Notes: generated by a model from the sequence alone, not told the origin. A DNA stretch of 64,000 nt from a bacterium (GCA_017470815.1 JAFUXT010000003.1:58105-122104); one strand, 5' to 3'. Positions 19,086-28,231 are shown, numbered from the stretch's first letter. A program made the numbers and translations.

Positions 19086-20294
19086 ATGCTTACCCTAAAA
19101 GGTCTTAAAAGTACATCTTATAGCGTATCCGGCAGAATAGAGCGGAATACTGTGCATATTAATCCTTCAAAAGGTTTGTACTCTAAGGTAAAGTATTCTA
19201 AAAAAGTTCAAAAACCGCTATTGCCGAATTTTAAATTTGCCGAAGCATTTATATCCGAAGAAGAAGTTAATAAAATTACTTCCAAAACTCAACATAAGAG
19301 TATAAGTACTTTTTTAAAGAGATGTTTAGGTTTCTCTAAAAACAAGATTGAAGATATAAAATCCTCTGAAAATCTGCCACAGATGATTGCTCAAAATATT
19401 GAAAAGGCAAAAATATCCTCAACGCAAAAAGATTTATTAATTTTTGATGAAATTCTACCTTACCCTGCGCAATTTTCATTTATTGTAAGCGATAAAACTT
19501 CAGCCGGATACAGATTTTTCAATTCATTGAGAGAAAATAAAAGTTCACTCATTAAAGATTTGGGTATAGATGCACAAACTTACGATTCCTGTGCTCAACT
19601 TGCTATGAAAATTGCACATAATGAAAGCCAATTAGGTGAAAGCAAAAAATTCAAATTTTATGACACACTTGAATCCAATGATTTTATCTTGGATTTAGGT
19701 TCGAGTATAAGAAAATTTTTCAGAGGCGATGGGGATTTATCTCTTGGGTTGACTCAATTTAAAATTGCGAAAGCAACGAATAGCGAAAAAGCATTATTTA
19801 AAAAATATGGTATTATCTGCGAAAATAACAAAAGTAATATTTTAGAGCCTGAAAAATCAGCAATTGCGACAGTTATACATTTGGCCGAATTAAGCAAAGA
19901 TTACCCCAAATATTTAGAAGAAGTCAAAAAAATACGCCCTAATACTTACAGAGTTACAATAAGAAAAGCAATTAATAATGCAAAACAAATTTTATTTAAT
20001 GATAGTAAGCGCCCCGACGCACTTAAAGCATTAGCAGGTAAATTATATGCAAAAACAGGCATGTCTGCGGGAACAAAAATTGCAGATTTTACTGCAAAAG
20101 ATTTGAATGATTTAAGAGTTTACGCATCAACAGTTGAACTTTCACCGCAAGCCTATCTTGCTGCTCGCTGGAACGGGCGTAAAATCATACCTTCAGGCAA
20201 TGATGCTGATATTGCATGCAAAAATTTACTAAATATAATTGCTCAAAAAGGTTATGTGGCAAATGTGGATAAATCCTCAAAGGTTATTTATTAA
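19086..20294 (+). CDS. Hypothetical protein with possible lysozyme-like domain
   Basis: The 402-residue protein has no signal peptide. Its middle resembles the lytic transglycosylase/lysozyme fold: a helix ending LAMKIAHNESQLG with E180 in the place of the catalytic glutamate, then DGDLSLGLTQFKIAKA at about 216-230 matching the S-x-G-L-x-Q block, then a helix with AIATVIHLAEL. The spacing is plausible but the match is by eye. The N-terminal 110 residues are unrelated. A clean terminator follows. It could be a peptidoglycan-cleaving enzyme exported by an unusual route or a catalytically inactive relative. Confidence 0.45.
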   Translation: MLTLKGLKSTSYSVSGRIERNTVHINPSKGLYSKVKYSKKVQKPLLPNFKFAEAFISEEEVNKITSKTQHKSISTFLKRCLGFSKNKIEDIKSSENLPQMIAQNIEKAKISSTQKDLLIFDEILPYPAQFSFIVSDKTSAGYRFFNSLRENKSSLIKDLGIDAQTYDSCAQLAMKIAHNESQLGESKKFKFYDTLESNDFILDLGSSIRKFFRGDGDLSLGLTQFKIAKATNSEKALFKKYGIICENNKSNILEPEKSAIATVIHLAELSKDYPKYLEEVKKIRPNTYRVTIRKAINNAKQILFNDSKRPDALKALAGKLYAKTGMSAGTKIADFTAKDLNDLRVYASTVELSPQAYLAARWNGRKIIPSGNDADIACKNLLNIIAQKGYVANVDKSSKVIY

Positions 20295-20301
20295 TACAAT
20301 A

Positions 20302-20330
20302 AACCCTTACTTTAATTCAAAGTAAGGGTT
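20302..20330 (+). terminator. Rho-independent terminator
   Basis: AACCCTTACTTT (20302-20313) pairs perfectly with AAAGTAAGGGTT (20319-20330) around AATTC, just after the lysozyme-like gene. A short T-rich stretch follows. It also faces the convergent small gene. Confidence 0.8.
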
Positions 20331-20354
20331 AAACTTTTATATTTCGGCTTAAAC

Positions 20355-20558
20355 TTAGTTATTACTCAAAACTAATCTCAATGTTGCCAAACTTTCAATT
20401 GAAAACATAACATGGCGATTGTGTTGTTCTTCTGAAATATCAAAAATTCTGATAATTCTTTGAATTTCTGCCAAATCTTTATATGAATCAATTTTATATA
20501 CATTTTCAATTGGGTCTGAAACCACTGACATCATTGCGTTTAATTCTTGTTCTTTCAT
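20355..20558 (-). CDS. Small hypothetical protein, 67 aa
   Basis: A soluble acidic protein starting MKEQELNAMMSVVSDPIENV and ending ESLATLRLVLSNN. It has two predicted helices and no Cys or membrane segment. An AGAGGA lies about 13 bases upstream of the ATG, rather far. No family recognised. It stands alone between a terminator and the DUF1796-like gene. Confidence 0.55.
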   Translation of the reverse strand: MKEQELNAMMSVVSDPIENVYKIDSYKDLAEIQRIIRIFDISEEQHNRHVMFSIESLATLRLVLSNN

Positions 20559-20722
20559 AATAACCGAGTATCCTCTTTCCTATATACATTTATATAAAGT
20601 ATTTTTTTTTATAAGAATTGCCTTTTTTCTTTCATGTTTGTTAACATGTCTTAACATAAAGTTAAAATCCAAATATAGTGGCAAAAAATATTTTTCAGAG
20701 TTTTATAAAATATTGAAAAAAG

Positions 20723-21475
20723 ATGTTTAACTTAATACAAAAATTTTTAGATAAAAGACCGACAGAACATAATCTTGGGTTCAGAATTATTCCTCTTGGC
20801 ACCTATTGTCTGCCGAGAGTTATTTCGACATTGAGCATGCTAAAACCCAGAAAAGCATCCGGCGAAAAGACTCTGCCGTTTGATTTGGGGTTCTTTTGGA
20901 ATTTTGACGGAATTATTGATACTTTGGACAATGAATTTAAAACTTTTTATGATGATGTAGAATTTGGTTATTTAAACCACGATAAAACAAGAGATTTAGA
21001 GGTGCTATTTGATTTTAACCCGAATGCTAAACATTGGGTTAGTGAAAAATTAACTGCCGTTTTCAATCATGAATATATGATGACAGATATAAACGAATTT
21101 AAAAACCGTTATGATAAAAGAATTGAGAATTTTTATGAATATATTAAAGACGAAAAATACGAATTATATTTTCTAATCGCATCTTTTAGTGAACTAAAAC
21201 AATCACAAATTACCAGACTAAAAAATATAATAAACAGATATCGAAGTAAAAACAGTTACAATTTAATAGTTATAAATCAATCCTCACACTCATACAAAAT
21301 CAATGATAAGAATGTATATATAATAAATGAAACCGACGAAAAATTTGACAAAATGCTTCGTGCAAATAATACAAATTGGGCAGATGCACTAAAAAGGAAA
21401 GACGCTTTTCCTGATGCAAAAAAATTTTATAATGATGTAACTGATAACCTAAAGAAAATCATATTAAAAATATAA
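20723..21475 (+). CDS. DUF1796-like putative cysteine peptidase
   Basis: The 250-residue protein begins its domain with IIPLGTYCLPRVISTLSMLK, then GEKTLPFDLGFFWNFDGIID and KTFYDDVEF. This is the signature of the DUF1796 family, proposed to have a papain-like fold with the Cys in the opening motif (C29 or so) as nucleophile; a later FNHEYM supplies a candidate His. Members are often found with capsule or surface polysaccharide genes, which are not seen here. ATG follows GAAAAAAG, a weak site. Closed by a long perfect palindrome. Confidence 0.7.
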   Translation: MFNLIQKFLDKRPTEHNLGFRIIPLGTYCLPRVISTLSMLKPRKASGEKTLPFDLGFFWNFDGIIDTLDNEFKTFYDDVEFGYLNHDKTRDLEVLFDFNPNAKHWVSEKLTAVFNHEYMMTDINEFKNRYDKRIENFYEYIKDEKYELYFLIASFSELKQSQITRLKNIINRYRSKNSYNLIVINQSSHSYKINDKNVYIINETDEKFDKMLRANNTNWADALKRKDAFPDAKKFYNDVTDNLKKIILKI

Positions 21476-21516
21476 CATATTTGGAATTGTTCATTATGAA
21501 CAATTCCAAATATGTT
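21474..21516. terminator. Perfect 21-bp palindrome, probable bidirectional terminator
   Basis: AACATATTTGGAATTGTTCA starting at 21474 pairs without a mismatch to the same length ending at 21516, leaving one central base. It lies between the convergent DUF1796-like gene and fabZ. It lacks a long T-run, so it may act by protecting 3' ends as much as by terminating. Confidence 0.65.
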
Positions 21517-21527
21517 AATAAACAATT

Positions 21528-21980
21528 TTATGTCAAAGCAAAAGTCATATCTGCTTCAACGCAAATTTTACCGTCAACAGAACCAACACCGTGTGCTTTG
21601 CAGATAGGTCCTTTGAGTTTTGTAAGTTCAATAGACATTTCAAATCTGTCTCCCGGTCTTACAATGCTTTTGAATCTTGCATTCTCAACTCCTGCATATA
21701 ACGCTAATTTGCCTTGGAATTGCGGTAATTTTAGTAAAATCGGAGCAGAGCATTGAGCCATTGCTTCAAGTTGTAAAACCCCCGGCATTACAGGATTACC
21801 CGGGAAATGTCCCTGGAAAAATTCTTCATTCATTGTAAGATTTTTGTAACCTTTACAGTATTTCCCCGGTACACACTCAGTAATTCTGTCAACCAACAAA
21901 AACGGATATCTGTGAGGTAACATATCCATAATTTGCTGAATATCCATACTAAATGATTCTTGATTAATTTCTTCTGTCAT
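21528..21980 (-). CDS. fabZ: 3-hydroxyacyl-ACP dehydratase
   Basis: FabZ removes water from 3-hydroxyacyl-ACP in type II fatty acid synthesis. The 150-residue protein has LPHRYPFLLVDR and the catalytic helix region HFPGNPVMPGVLQLEAMAQ at 58-76, with H58 and E72 as the catalytic pair. It is the last gene of lpxD-lpxC-fabZ, 20 bases after lpxC; the pairing of lpxC and fabZ is typical of diderms because both enzymes draw on the 3-hydroxyacyl-ACP pool. Confidence 0.95.
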   Translation of the reverse strand: MTEEINQESFSMDIQQIMDMLPHRYPFLLVDRITECVPGKYCKGYKNLTMNEEFFQGHFPGNPVMPGVLQLEAMAQCSAPILLKLPQFQGKLALYAGVENARFKSIVRPGDRFEMSIELTKLKGPICKAHGVGSVDGKICVEADMTFALT

Positions 21981-22000
21981 TTTAATTTATCCTTTCGTGT

Positions 22001-22825
22001 TTATTTAATTTCTACAATTTTATCTTTCAACATTTTTGCTGTTTTGACATGAACTGCATGTCCTGCTTCTTTGGCAAAAATCTGACATTTTAAATCAAGC
22101 GGATTTACACCTGTTAAATATAAATCTCCAACCAAATCAAGCATTTTGTGTTTTATCGGTTCACAATCCGAACGCAAATCAACCGAATAACTCCCGTCAT
22201 CCATAAAGCCTAAAGTGTTGTCAATATTTGCGCCCTGTGCAAACCCAAGCATCTGATATTTCTTTAAATCACGATAAAAACCAAATGTTCTTGCTTCAAT
22301 GATTTCGTCCTGATTTTTGGGGTTATAATTTACAAATCGTCTTTGAAGTCCGTTGTGGTCGTAATTAACCGCATAAGACATAAAAAGTTCTTTGTCAGGC
22401 AAGATTACAAGACTTGTTTTGCCGTTTAAATAATATACAGGCTCGGATACTGTATATTTTTTCTCTTTAGAAAAAAGCGGTTTATCAATCCCTGCCTTTT
22501 TAAAGGCTTCTACCCATAGTTTTGAACTTCCGTCTAAAATCGGCACTTCTTCTTCGCTCATACAAATATCAACCGAATCTATATGACAAAAAGCAAGAGC
22601 AGCGGTGAGGTGTTCAGTAAGCATCGCTTTAGATTTTTTATTCCCCAAAACAACACAATGGTCTGTTGCAAGAACATTATCAACATTTGCTTTAAAAGCG
22701 TCCTGACCTTTGACATAATACCTTATTTCACCTGAATTTGACGGAAACAAGGTTACTTCACACGGTTTATTTTTCATTAAACCGTTTCCGCTTATTTTAA
22801 CTTCTTTTTTTAAAGTTATGGTCAT
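22001..22825 (-). CDS. lpxC: UDP-3-O-acyl-N-acetylglucosamine deacetylase
   Basis: LpxC is the zinc deacetylase that commits sugar nucleotide to lipid A. The 274-residue protein carries the zinc motif LTEHLTAALA with H72, the VPILDGSS strand, and the second motif SDCEPIKHKMLDLVGDLYL with the catalytic Asp/His zinc ligands at about 225-235. Size is slightly short because of a compact C-terminus. Five bases separate it from lpxD upstream. Confidence 0.95.
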   Translation of the reverse strand: MTITLKKEVKISGNGLMKNKPCEVTLFPSNSGEIRYYVKGQDAFKANVDNVLATDHCVVLGNKKSKAMLTEHLTAALAFCHIDSVDICMSEEEVPILDGSSKLWVEAFKKAGIDKPLFSKEKKYTVSEPVYYLNGKTSLVILPDKELFMSYAVNYDHNGLQRRFVNYNPKNQDEIIEARTFGFYRDLKKYQMLGFAQGANIDNTLGFMDDGSYSVDLRSDCEPIKHKMLDLVGDLYLTGVNPLDLKCQIFAKEAGHAVHVKTAKMLKDKIVEIK

Positions 22826-22830
22826 TATTA

Positions 22831-23928
22831 CTATTTAGCCTCTTGCTGGGATTCTTCAAATTCTTTCAATAACGGTTCAAATTTGCGGAATTTTGCAAAA
22901 ATTTCCTGCGCATCTTTCATCGTTTTGAGTTGTTTGATAAAATCTTTTCTTGGAACTGCAGGGATACCGACAATGATTGATTTTTCAGGGAATGATTTTG
23001 TAACCCCTGCTTTTGCGGTAATAATTGTATCAGAACCGATTTCAATATGGTCTGCAAGACCTGCTTGCCCTGCAATAACAACTCTGTCACCGATTACACA
23101 ACTACCTGCAATACCAACCTGAGAAACAATCAAACATCCCTGACCGACTTTGCAGTTATGACCAATCATAACAAGGTCATCAATTTTTGTATTATCACCT
23201 ATTACTGTATTTTCAATAGTCCCTCTGTCTATAGCGGTATTTGCACCGATTTCAACATTATTACCGATTACAACAGAACCGATTGACGGAATTTTGAAGA
23301 TAACCTGATTTGAATTATCTTTTTTAATTTCGCCGTCTTGTCTTGCGTTTTCAATGTTATTTGGATTTTCGGTTACAAAACTGAAACCGTCAGCACCTAA
23401 TGAAACACCGTGGTTCAAAATTACATCATTCCCGATTTGAACTCTGTCACCGATATTTACTCCCGGATGGAAGAAACAGTTGTTTCCGATTTTTACACCG
23501 CTTCCGATATAAGAATTAGCAACAATTTTTGTATTATCACCAATTACGGCATTTGGAGAAATTACAACATTTGGTCCTATGCAGACATTTGCACCGAGTT
23601 TTGCACTCGGATCAACAACTGCAGTAGGATGAATATCTTTATTTACAACCGGCGGAACATAGAAAAGGTTTAACAACTTCATCATTGCAAGTCTTGGTCT
23701 TTCAACCTCAATTGTTGTCAAGCCGTCAATTTGGACCCCTAACGGAACAAGAGCGGCTTTAGCGGAAGATTTTGCGAGGTTTGCAATTTCTTCTTCACCT
23801 AAAGCAAGAGCCAAAGTGTGTTCATCGCTCAAAAGCGGAGGTGCGATTTGTGTAATTTCAGGACTTGCAACTTTGGTAAGCATACCGCCTACGATTTGTG
23901 TAATTTCATCTACCGTAAATGATTTCAT
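22831..23928 (-). CDS. lpxD: UDP-3-O-acylglucosamine N-acyltransferase
   Basis: LpxD adds the second hydroxyacyl chain to the lipid A precursor. The 365-residue protein has an N-terminal uridine-binding domain (1-95) and a left-handed beta-helix of hexapeptide repeats (about 100-320), such as [16 protein letters not shown] and [13 protein letters not shown], with the catalytic His in MIGHNCKVG near 254. A C-terminal helix follows. First gene of lpxD-lpxC-fabZ; AAGGAGAGA precedes the ATG. lpxA and lpxB are not in the window. Confidence 0.94.
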   Translation of the reverse strand: MKSFTVDEITQIVGGMLTKVASPEITQIAPPLLSDEHTLALALGEEEIANLAKSSAKAALVPLGVQIDGLTTIEVERPRLAMMKLLNLFYVPPVVNKDIHPTAVVDPSAKLGANVCIGPNVVISPNAVIGDNTKIVANSYIGSGVKIGNNCFFHPGVNIGDRVQIGNDVILNHGVSLGADGFSFVTENPNNIENARQDGEIKKDNSNQVIFKIPSIGSVVIGNNVEIGANTAIDRGTIENTVIGDNTKIDDLVMIGHNCKVGQGCLIVSQVGIAGSCVIGDRVVIAGQAGLADHIEIGSDTIITAKAGVTKSFPEKSIIVGIPAVPRKDFIKQLKTMKDAQEIFAKFRKFEPLLKEFEESQQEAK

Positions 23929-24054
23929 ATATATCTCTCCTTACTTATAACTATTCCCTATGTTTAAATTTTACAAAAAAAACATCAAAATAGCCCTTTT
24001 TATTGCAAATTGTTACAATAAAAGCAAAAACATACTGTATATAATTTTTCTTAA

Positions 24055-24517
24055 TTTACATAAAACATATTATCGGAATATGTTGAGAGATTGAAACTTT
24101 CTGCCTGTTCATTTCTTTTCTTTTGTTTGCGAGGCAAAAGAAAAGAAATGAACCAAAGAAAAGAAAACTTCGCTGATTACAATACCGCCTGCGGCGGCAT
24201 AAGACTGCTAACGCAGTAATGTGTGTTTTTGCCTGTCGGCAAAAATCTCTTAGCGCGCCTAAGGACAACGGCGCGCATTTGAATAACGACCTTTACGAAG
24301 TGAGCAATCATTGTTTGCGACACGACAACAAGGCGGGATTTGTTTGAGGGATAAGCGAGTTATCCCGCCTGAATGTGGAGCAAGTACAAATGATTAGCGA
24401 ACGAAGTGCAGGTCGTGGTTTTGAGGCACTTTTGCCACCCAAAGTGCCCCTGTTCGGAGAACCCTGCGGAGCAATATATTTATTATATTTATATACCGAT
24501 AATATGTTTTATGTAAA
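24055..24517. repeat. Large structured repeat element, copy 2, with 22-bp perfect terminal inverted repeats
   Basis: Bounded by perfect inverted repeats (left 24055-24076, right 24496-24517; core ACATAAAACATATTATCGG). Inside, in the reverse order of copy 1, are a GTTCATTTCTTTTCTTTT..AAAAGAAAAGAAATGAAC hairpin (24108-24153), ATACCGCCTGCGGCGGCAT, ACTGCTAACGCAGT, TTTTTGCC..GGCAAAAA, GCGCGCC..GGCGCGC, a private module GGCGGGAT..ATCCCGCC, and GGCACTTTT..AAAGTGCC. It fills the gap between lpxD and the SGNH gene; no ORF in it is convincing. Confidence 0.82.
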
Positions 24518-24524
24518 AATAAAT

Positions 24525-25136
24525 TCAAATTTTCACCAAAAATTCTGACAATTTTTGAGCGATAATTTTATGCCCGTCTGTATCATAGTGCAAACCATCA
24601 GCTTCTGACGGTCTTACAAATTCGTTGATGTCAAAATATTCAAGATTATAAGTCCGACGGAGTTTTTTATAAATTTTACTTATTTCTTTTGATTTTAAAA
24701 CGCTCTCGCTATCAAACTGACAGCGGAAATATCCGTCTAAAATGTTGTCTGAAAGTTCAACAGAAGGTATTAAAATGATTTTTTTAGCATAATTTTGCGC
24801 AATTACAATAAGTTTTTCAAGTCCCTTTTCAATCTGCTCTAAAGACAAATTATATTTGAATTGCAAATCATTTGTTCCTATCCATAGAACAAGAATATCA
24901 ACTTCTTTTGACTCGGACATACATTTCGGAAAATGTTTTTGTGCCGAAAATAAAAAGCCTTTGTCATTATCGGCAATTCCTGTTCTGTCACACATACCTT
25001 CTTCAATAATTTGGTATTCGTCACCCAAAATATTCTGCAAAAGGGCAGTCCATCTTGTCTGCTCATCATATCTTGAAGCATCACAAGGATTGTACCCAAA
25101 TGTATTTGAATCTCCGTAACATAAAATCTTTTTCAT
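24525..25136 (-). CDS. SGNH/GDSL hydrolase (esterase/lipase type)
   Basis: The 203-residue protein has all blocks of the SGNH fold: block I YGDSNTFGY with Ser10, block II Gly near residue 47-53, block III LWIGTND at 84-90 with N89, and block V DGLHYDTDGH with the catalytic Asp and His near 182-190. It has no signal peptide, so it acts in the cytoplasm, like arylesterase/acyl-CoA thioesterase relatives. It lies 11 bases downstream of the membrane protein gene and is probably co-transcribed with it. Confidence 0.85.
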   Translation of the reverse strand: MKKILCYGDSNTFGYNPCDASRYDEQTRWTALLQNILGDEYQIIEEGMCDRTGIADNDKGFLFSAQKHFPKCMSESKEVDILVLWIGTNDLQFKYNLSLEQIEKGLEKLIVIAQNYAKKIILIPSVELSDNILDGYFRCQFDSESVLKSKEISKIYKKLRRTYNLEYFDINEFVRPSEADGLHYDTDGHKIIAQKLSEFLVKI

Positions 25137-25147
25137 ACTCTATACCT

Positions 25148-26656
25148 TTATTTTGTACCTTCAACAAATTTTTCCATTGATATATACGCTGATTTGAAAT
25201 TAACTTCTTTATTTGGTAATCTATTTTTAACATTTTTTATATCTTTTTTTGCTTGCTCTTTGGTCATCCATATATTTAATTTCGGGAGCAGAACTCCTAA
25301 CATTAATGCGCTGTATAAAATACCGGATATTTGAGAAAAATTCAGTTTCTTCAAATTCCCTTTTACATCTCCTCCTTGCGCGATAATCTCCTTTTGGGAT
25401 TTTAAGGAAACATCTCTAAGCCAATGTTTTATACCTGTGCTATCTTTTGTAATATTAAACAATTTTTCTTGTTTAGGGTCAAGTATTTGTGCAACTCCTT
25501 TTGAAACGAAACCACCTAATACAAGCCAATTTAAAAATCCCAAATAATCTCTGACATTTGTTTCTCTCAATTCGGTTGAGTCTTTTGATGCAAATATCCT
25601 GCCTAAAATTAAAGTGCCGTAAATAGTTTTAATTGCGTTACCGCTTGTAACCGGACCGTCAAATTCAAGTTTTTTAACCAAATCAATAGGCTTTTTTATT
25701 CCCATAACTTTGGACAGCATAAGAATAAAAATCCCTGCTGACAAAAGTTTTTTAGCCCATAAGCCTTTTTCTCTTTTCTTTTCATTTTTGTCTTTAACAT
25801 TGTTTTCATACCCGTTTTCACCGACAAAATTGTCAATTCCGGTTCTGCGTTTAGTCAAATATCTGTTTAGATATTGATTTGTAATAGCAAGTCCCATAGA
25901 TAAAGGTATTGCTATTCCTATACGCAGGTTATTCATTGATTTTAGTTTTGATAATATGTGATTTGAATTTTGTTTGGTTTCGGTAAAGAAAATATTTCTT
26001 CCCGAATCAACAATATCTCTCAAAGTGTGAGTAAGATTAGCGGACAGAGAATTTTTAGTCCCTTTTATTGTAATATTGTTATCCGCACCAAGCAGATTTA
26101 TTATTTCATCCTGAACACCTGTCAATGCTCTTTTAACCGCTTTTTTATCCTGTGTTCTGTCTGTTATCAAACTTGTCAATTTTTCAATTACTGGTTTTGT
26201 TTTTTCTTTATCTATTTCAGAAAATTCTTTTGTCGTATTACCCGCTAACCCTAACATTGAATTAAGCACATTTTTAACATAACTTTTTGGTGTTTTGTCA
26301 GATTTTTTATAAATTTCTGAAAATACATCCAGACCGTTATTTGTAATCCATGAGCCTGAATTTACTTTCACTTCGGGTTTAAATTTTTTAGAAATAAGTT
26401 TGGAAACAAAAACTGCAAATAAGGCAGCTGAAAATTCGGCAATAAATGTTCCTGTGTATTCTCTAAAACCCATTTCAATTCCTGCCTGTTTGCCTCTGTT
26501 TTTTGTTTCTACAATTGTGCGAGGGGTGTCCATTGCAAAAATGTCAACAAAAGAAGCGTTCAGCATGTCATTATTACTCAGAGTGTAAAGTGCATTCGAT
26601 AAACCGCCCATTGAGGCATTAAAACTAAGGGTATTGTTAATTTTTTCTATTTTCAT
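25148..26656 (-). CDS. Hypothetical polytopic membrane protein, 502 aa
   Basis: I placed the start at the ATG at 26656 because GGGAG stands at the right spacing; a longer frame starts 5 codons earlier. The N-terminus KIEKINNTLSFNASMGG carries the Ser-Phe motif shared by other proteins here. Hydrophobic segments lie near residues 70-88, 235-260, 305-320, 385-400 and 448-466, separated by basic stretches such as KLISKKFKPEVK. No catalytic motif is recognised. Upstream lie a hairpin and a tiny Cys-rich ORF that together look like an attenuator for this gene. Confidence 0.6.
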   Translation of the reverse strand: MKIEKINNTLSFNASMGGLSNALYTLSNNDMLNASFVDIFAMDTPRTIVETKNRGKQAGIEMGFREYTGTFIAEFSAALFAVFVSKLISKKFKPEVKVNSGSWITNNGLDVFSEIYKKSDKTPKSYVKNVLNSMLGLAGNTTKEFSEIDKEKTKPVIEKLTSLITDRTQDKKAVKRALTGVQDEIINLLGADNNITIKGTKNSLSANLTHTLRDIVDSGRNIFFTETKQNSNHILSKLKSMNNLRIGIAIPLSMGLAITNQYLNRYLTKRRTGIDNFVGENGYENNVKDKNEKKREKGLWAKKLLSAGIFILMLSKVMGIKKPIDLVKKLEFDGPVTSGNAIKTIYGTLILGRIFASKDSTELRETNVRDYLGFLNWLVLGGFVSKGVAQILDPKQEKLFNITKDSTGIKHWLRDVSLKSQKEIIAQGGDVKGNLKKLNFSQISGILYSALMLGVLLPKLNIWMTKEQAKKDIKNVKNRLPNKEVNFKSAYISMEKFVEGTK

Positions 26657-26671
26657 TTGTATTTCTCCCAT

Positions 26672-26707
26672 AAAAAAAGTTCTTAAAATATATTTAAGAA
26701 CTTTTTT
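26672..26707 (-). terminator. Rho-independent terminator, possible attenuator
   Basis: Read on the minus strand, AAAAAAGTTCTTAAA pairs with TTTAAGAACTTTTTTT (26707-26672), a terminator with a strong T-run. It sits between the Cys-rich mini-ORF and the membrane protein gene. The 5' arm can alternatively pair with AAGAACTT at 26760-26753, which overlaps the mini-ORF stop codon. Confidence 0.75.
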
Positions 26708-26758
26708 ATACTTTTATGTGATAACTGTTAATCTGCGCAAAAAATTATAAGTAAGTTC

Positions 26759-26815
26759 TTAACAACAAGACTTACAGCAACAACAGATTAAATTTTCTAC
26801 AAATGAATATTTCAT
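26759..26815 (-). CDS. 18-residue Cys-rich peptide, putative leader ORF
   Basis: ATG at 26815 opens MKYSFVENLICCCCKSCC followed by TAA: six of the last eight residues are cysteine. A TTGACA (26851-26846) with an AT-rich -10 region lies just upstream, so it may have its own promoter; the ribosome binding site AAGTGGT is weak and very close. A run of Cys codons followed by alternative hairpins is the architecture of a Cys-tRNA-sensing leader peptide, though a metal-binding micropeptide is also possible. Confidence 0.4.
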   Translation of the reverse strand: MKYSFVENLICCCCKSCC

Positions 26816-26870
26816 ACCACTTATAAAACACGAAAAATTATTTTTTGTCAATAAGAAAATCAGATAATGT

Positions 26871-27920
26871 TTAAATATTCATAACTTTCAAAATATCAGT
26901 TATATCAGATGTGGTCTTTTTAACATCCGCATTTGAATATTTTATTGCATTATCAGGGTCTTTTAAACCGTTTCCTGTTAATATGCAAACGATTTTTGAA
27001 CCTTCTTTAACCTGATTTTTTACTTTTATCAGTCCTGCAACAGATGCAGCAGATGCAGGTTCAGCCAATACACCTTCAGTTGATGCGATAAGTTTATATG
27101 CTTTGACGATTTCATCATCAGTTACAAAATTAATCATACCGTTACTTTCATCACGAGCCGCTTCGGCTTTTTCCCAACTTGCAGGATTACCTATTCTTAT
27201 AGCAGTTGCAAGCGTTTCAGGATTCATAATTCTTTCGCCTTTTACAATTGCTGCTGCACCTTCTGCTTCAAAACCCATCATTTTCGGTTTAGCGGAAATT
27301 TTGCCCAAATCGTAAAATTCTTTGTAACCTTTCCAATATGCAGTAATGTTTCCTGCGTTTCCGACAGGTATAAAGTGATAATCCGGAGCCTGCCCTAAAG
27401 CCTCGCAAATTTCAAACGCTCCTGTTTTTTGTCCCTCTATTCTGTACGGATTAACAGAATTTACAAGAGTAATCGGGTATTTTTCGGCAATTTCACGAAC
27501 AACTTCCAATGCTCTGTCAAAATTACCCTGAATAGCAATAATTTCAGCACCATACATCATTGCCTGTGAAAGTTTGCCTAAAGCAATATATCCGTCAGGA
27601 ATAAGGACAAAAGTCTTTAAACCTGCTTTGGCTCCATAAGCCGCCGCAGAAGCGGATGTGTTTCCTGTTGAAGCACAAATTATAGCGCCTGAACCTGATT
27701 CCTTTGCCTTTGTAACAGCCATTGTCATTCCACGGTCTTTAAAACTTCCTGTTGGGTTGCAACCTTCAAATTTCAAATAAATTTCCGCATCAAGTCCGAT
27801 TTTTTTTGCCAAATTGTCAGCCTTAATAAGCGGTGTATTACCTTCGTTCAAAGTTACAACAGGTGTTGAATCTGTTACAGGCAGATATTGTCTGTATTTG
27901 TTTATTAATCCTTCGTACAT
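26871..27920 (-). CDS. thrC: Threonine synthase
   Basis: ThrC converts O-phosphohomoserine to threonine with PLP. The 349-residue protein is the short bacterial form: [26 protein letters not shown] with the PLP lysine K61, [16 protein letters not shown] for phosphate binding, and [14 protein letters not shown] near the C-terminus. RBS AGAGGGAAA precedes ATG. homoserine dehydrogenase and kinase genes are not adjacent. A terminator hairpin lies in its own leader (27955-27980), so transcription attenuation is possible. Confidence 0.94.
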   Translation of the reverse strand: MYEGLINKYRQYLPVTDSTPVVTLNEGNTPLIKADNLAKKIGLDAEIYLKFEGCNPTGSFKDRGMTMAVTKAKESGSGAIICASTGNTSASAAAYGAKAGLKTFVLIPDGYIALGKLSQAMMYGAEIIAIQGNFDRALEVVREIAEKYPITLVNSVNPYRIEGQKTGAFEICEALGQAPDYHFIPVGNAGNITAYWKGYKEFYDLGKISAKPKMMGFEAEGAAAIVKGERIMNPETLATAIRIGNPASWEKAEAARDESNGMINFVTDDEIVKAYKLIASTEGVLAEPASAASVAGLIKVKNQVKEGSKIVCILTGNGLKDPDNAIKYSNADVKKTTSDITDILKVMNI

Positions 27921-27954
27921 ATTTCCCTCTTTTCTTTTTTTATTATTTTACTAC

Positions 27955-27980
27955 AAAAAAAATCCCCGCTTGTTGCGGGG
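27955..27980 (-). terminator. Terminator hairpin in the thrC leader
   Basis: On the minus strand CCCCGC-AACAA-GCGGGG (27980-27964) is followed by ATTTTTTTT. It stands 35 bases upstream of thrC with no minus-strand gene behind it: the next gene upstream is divergent, and TTGAAA plus TATACT-like elements lie near 28130-28100. It would therefore stop transcription inside the thrC leader. Confidence 0.6.
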
Positions 27981-28231
27981 TAAAATCTTTTAGGGAATTA
28001 GGAATAGGAATTAAATGTTCTCTCTTTACTATTTAAACGGATTGTAAATCTCTCTCTCTTAATATCTCTCGTGTTTATTTAATGTTCTCTTATATATATA
28101 AAGTATATACTATTTTATATATTTCAAAGGAAGTTATTTTTGTTACAAAAGTTAATATATCCTCAAGGATATACCTTTAAAATCTTTTATGATAAAATTG
28201 CGAGGTGAGAATCTAATTAAGGAGGTTTATT

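Noticed and set aside
24056..24268. 70-codon frame inside the structured repeat copy 2
   Set aside because: It spans several hairpins, is not open in copy 1, and has no start signals.
27921..28231. T-box or known riboswitch upstream of thrC
   Set aside because: No T-box sequence, lysine- or SAM-type core or Thr-rich leader peptide could be found; only a terminator hairpin is supported.
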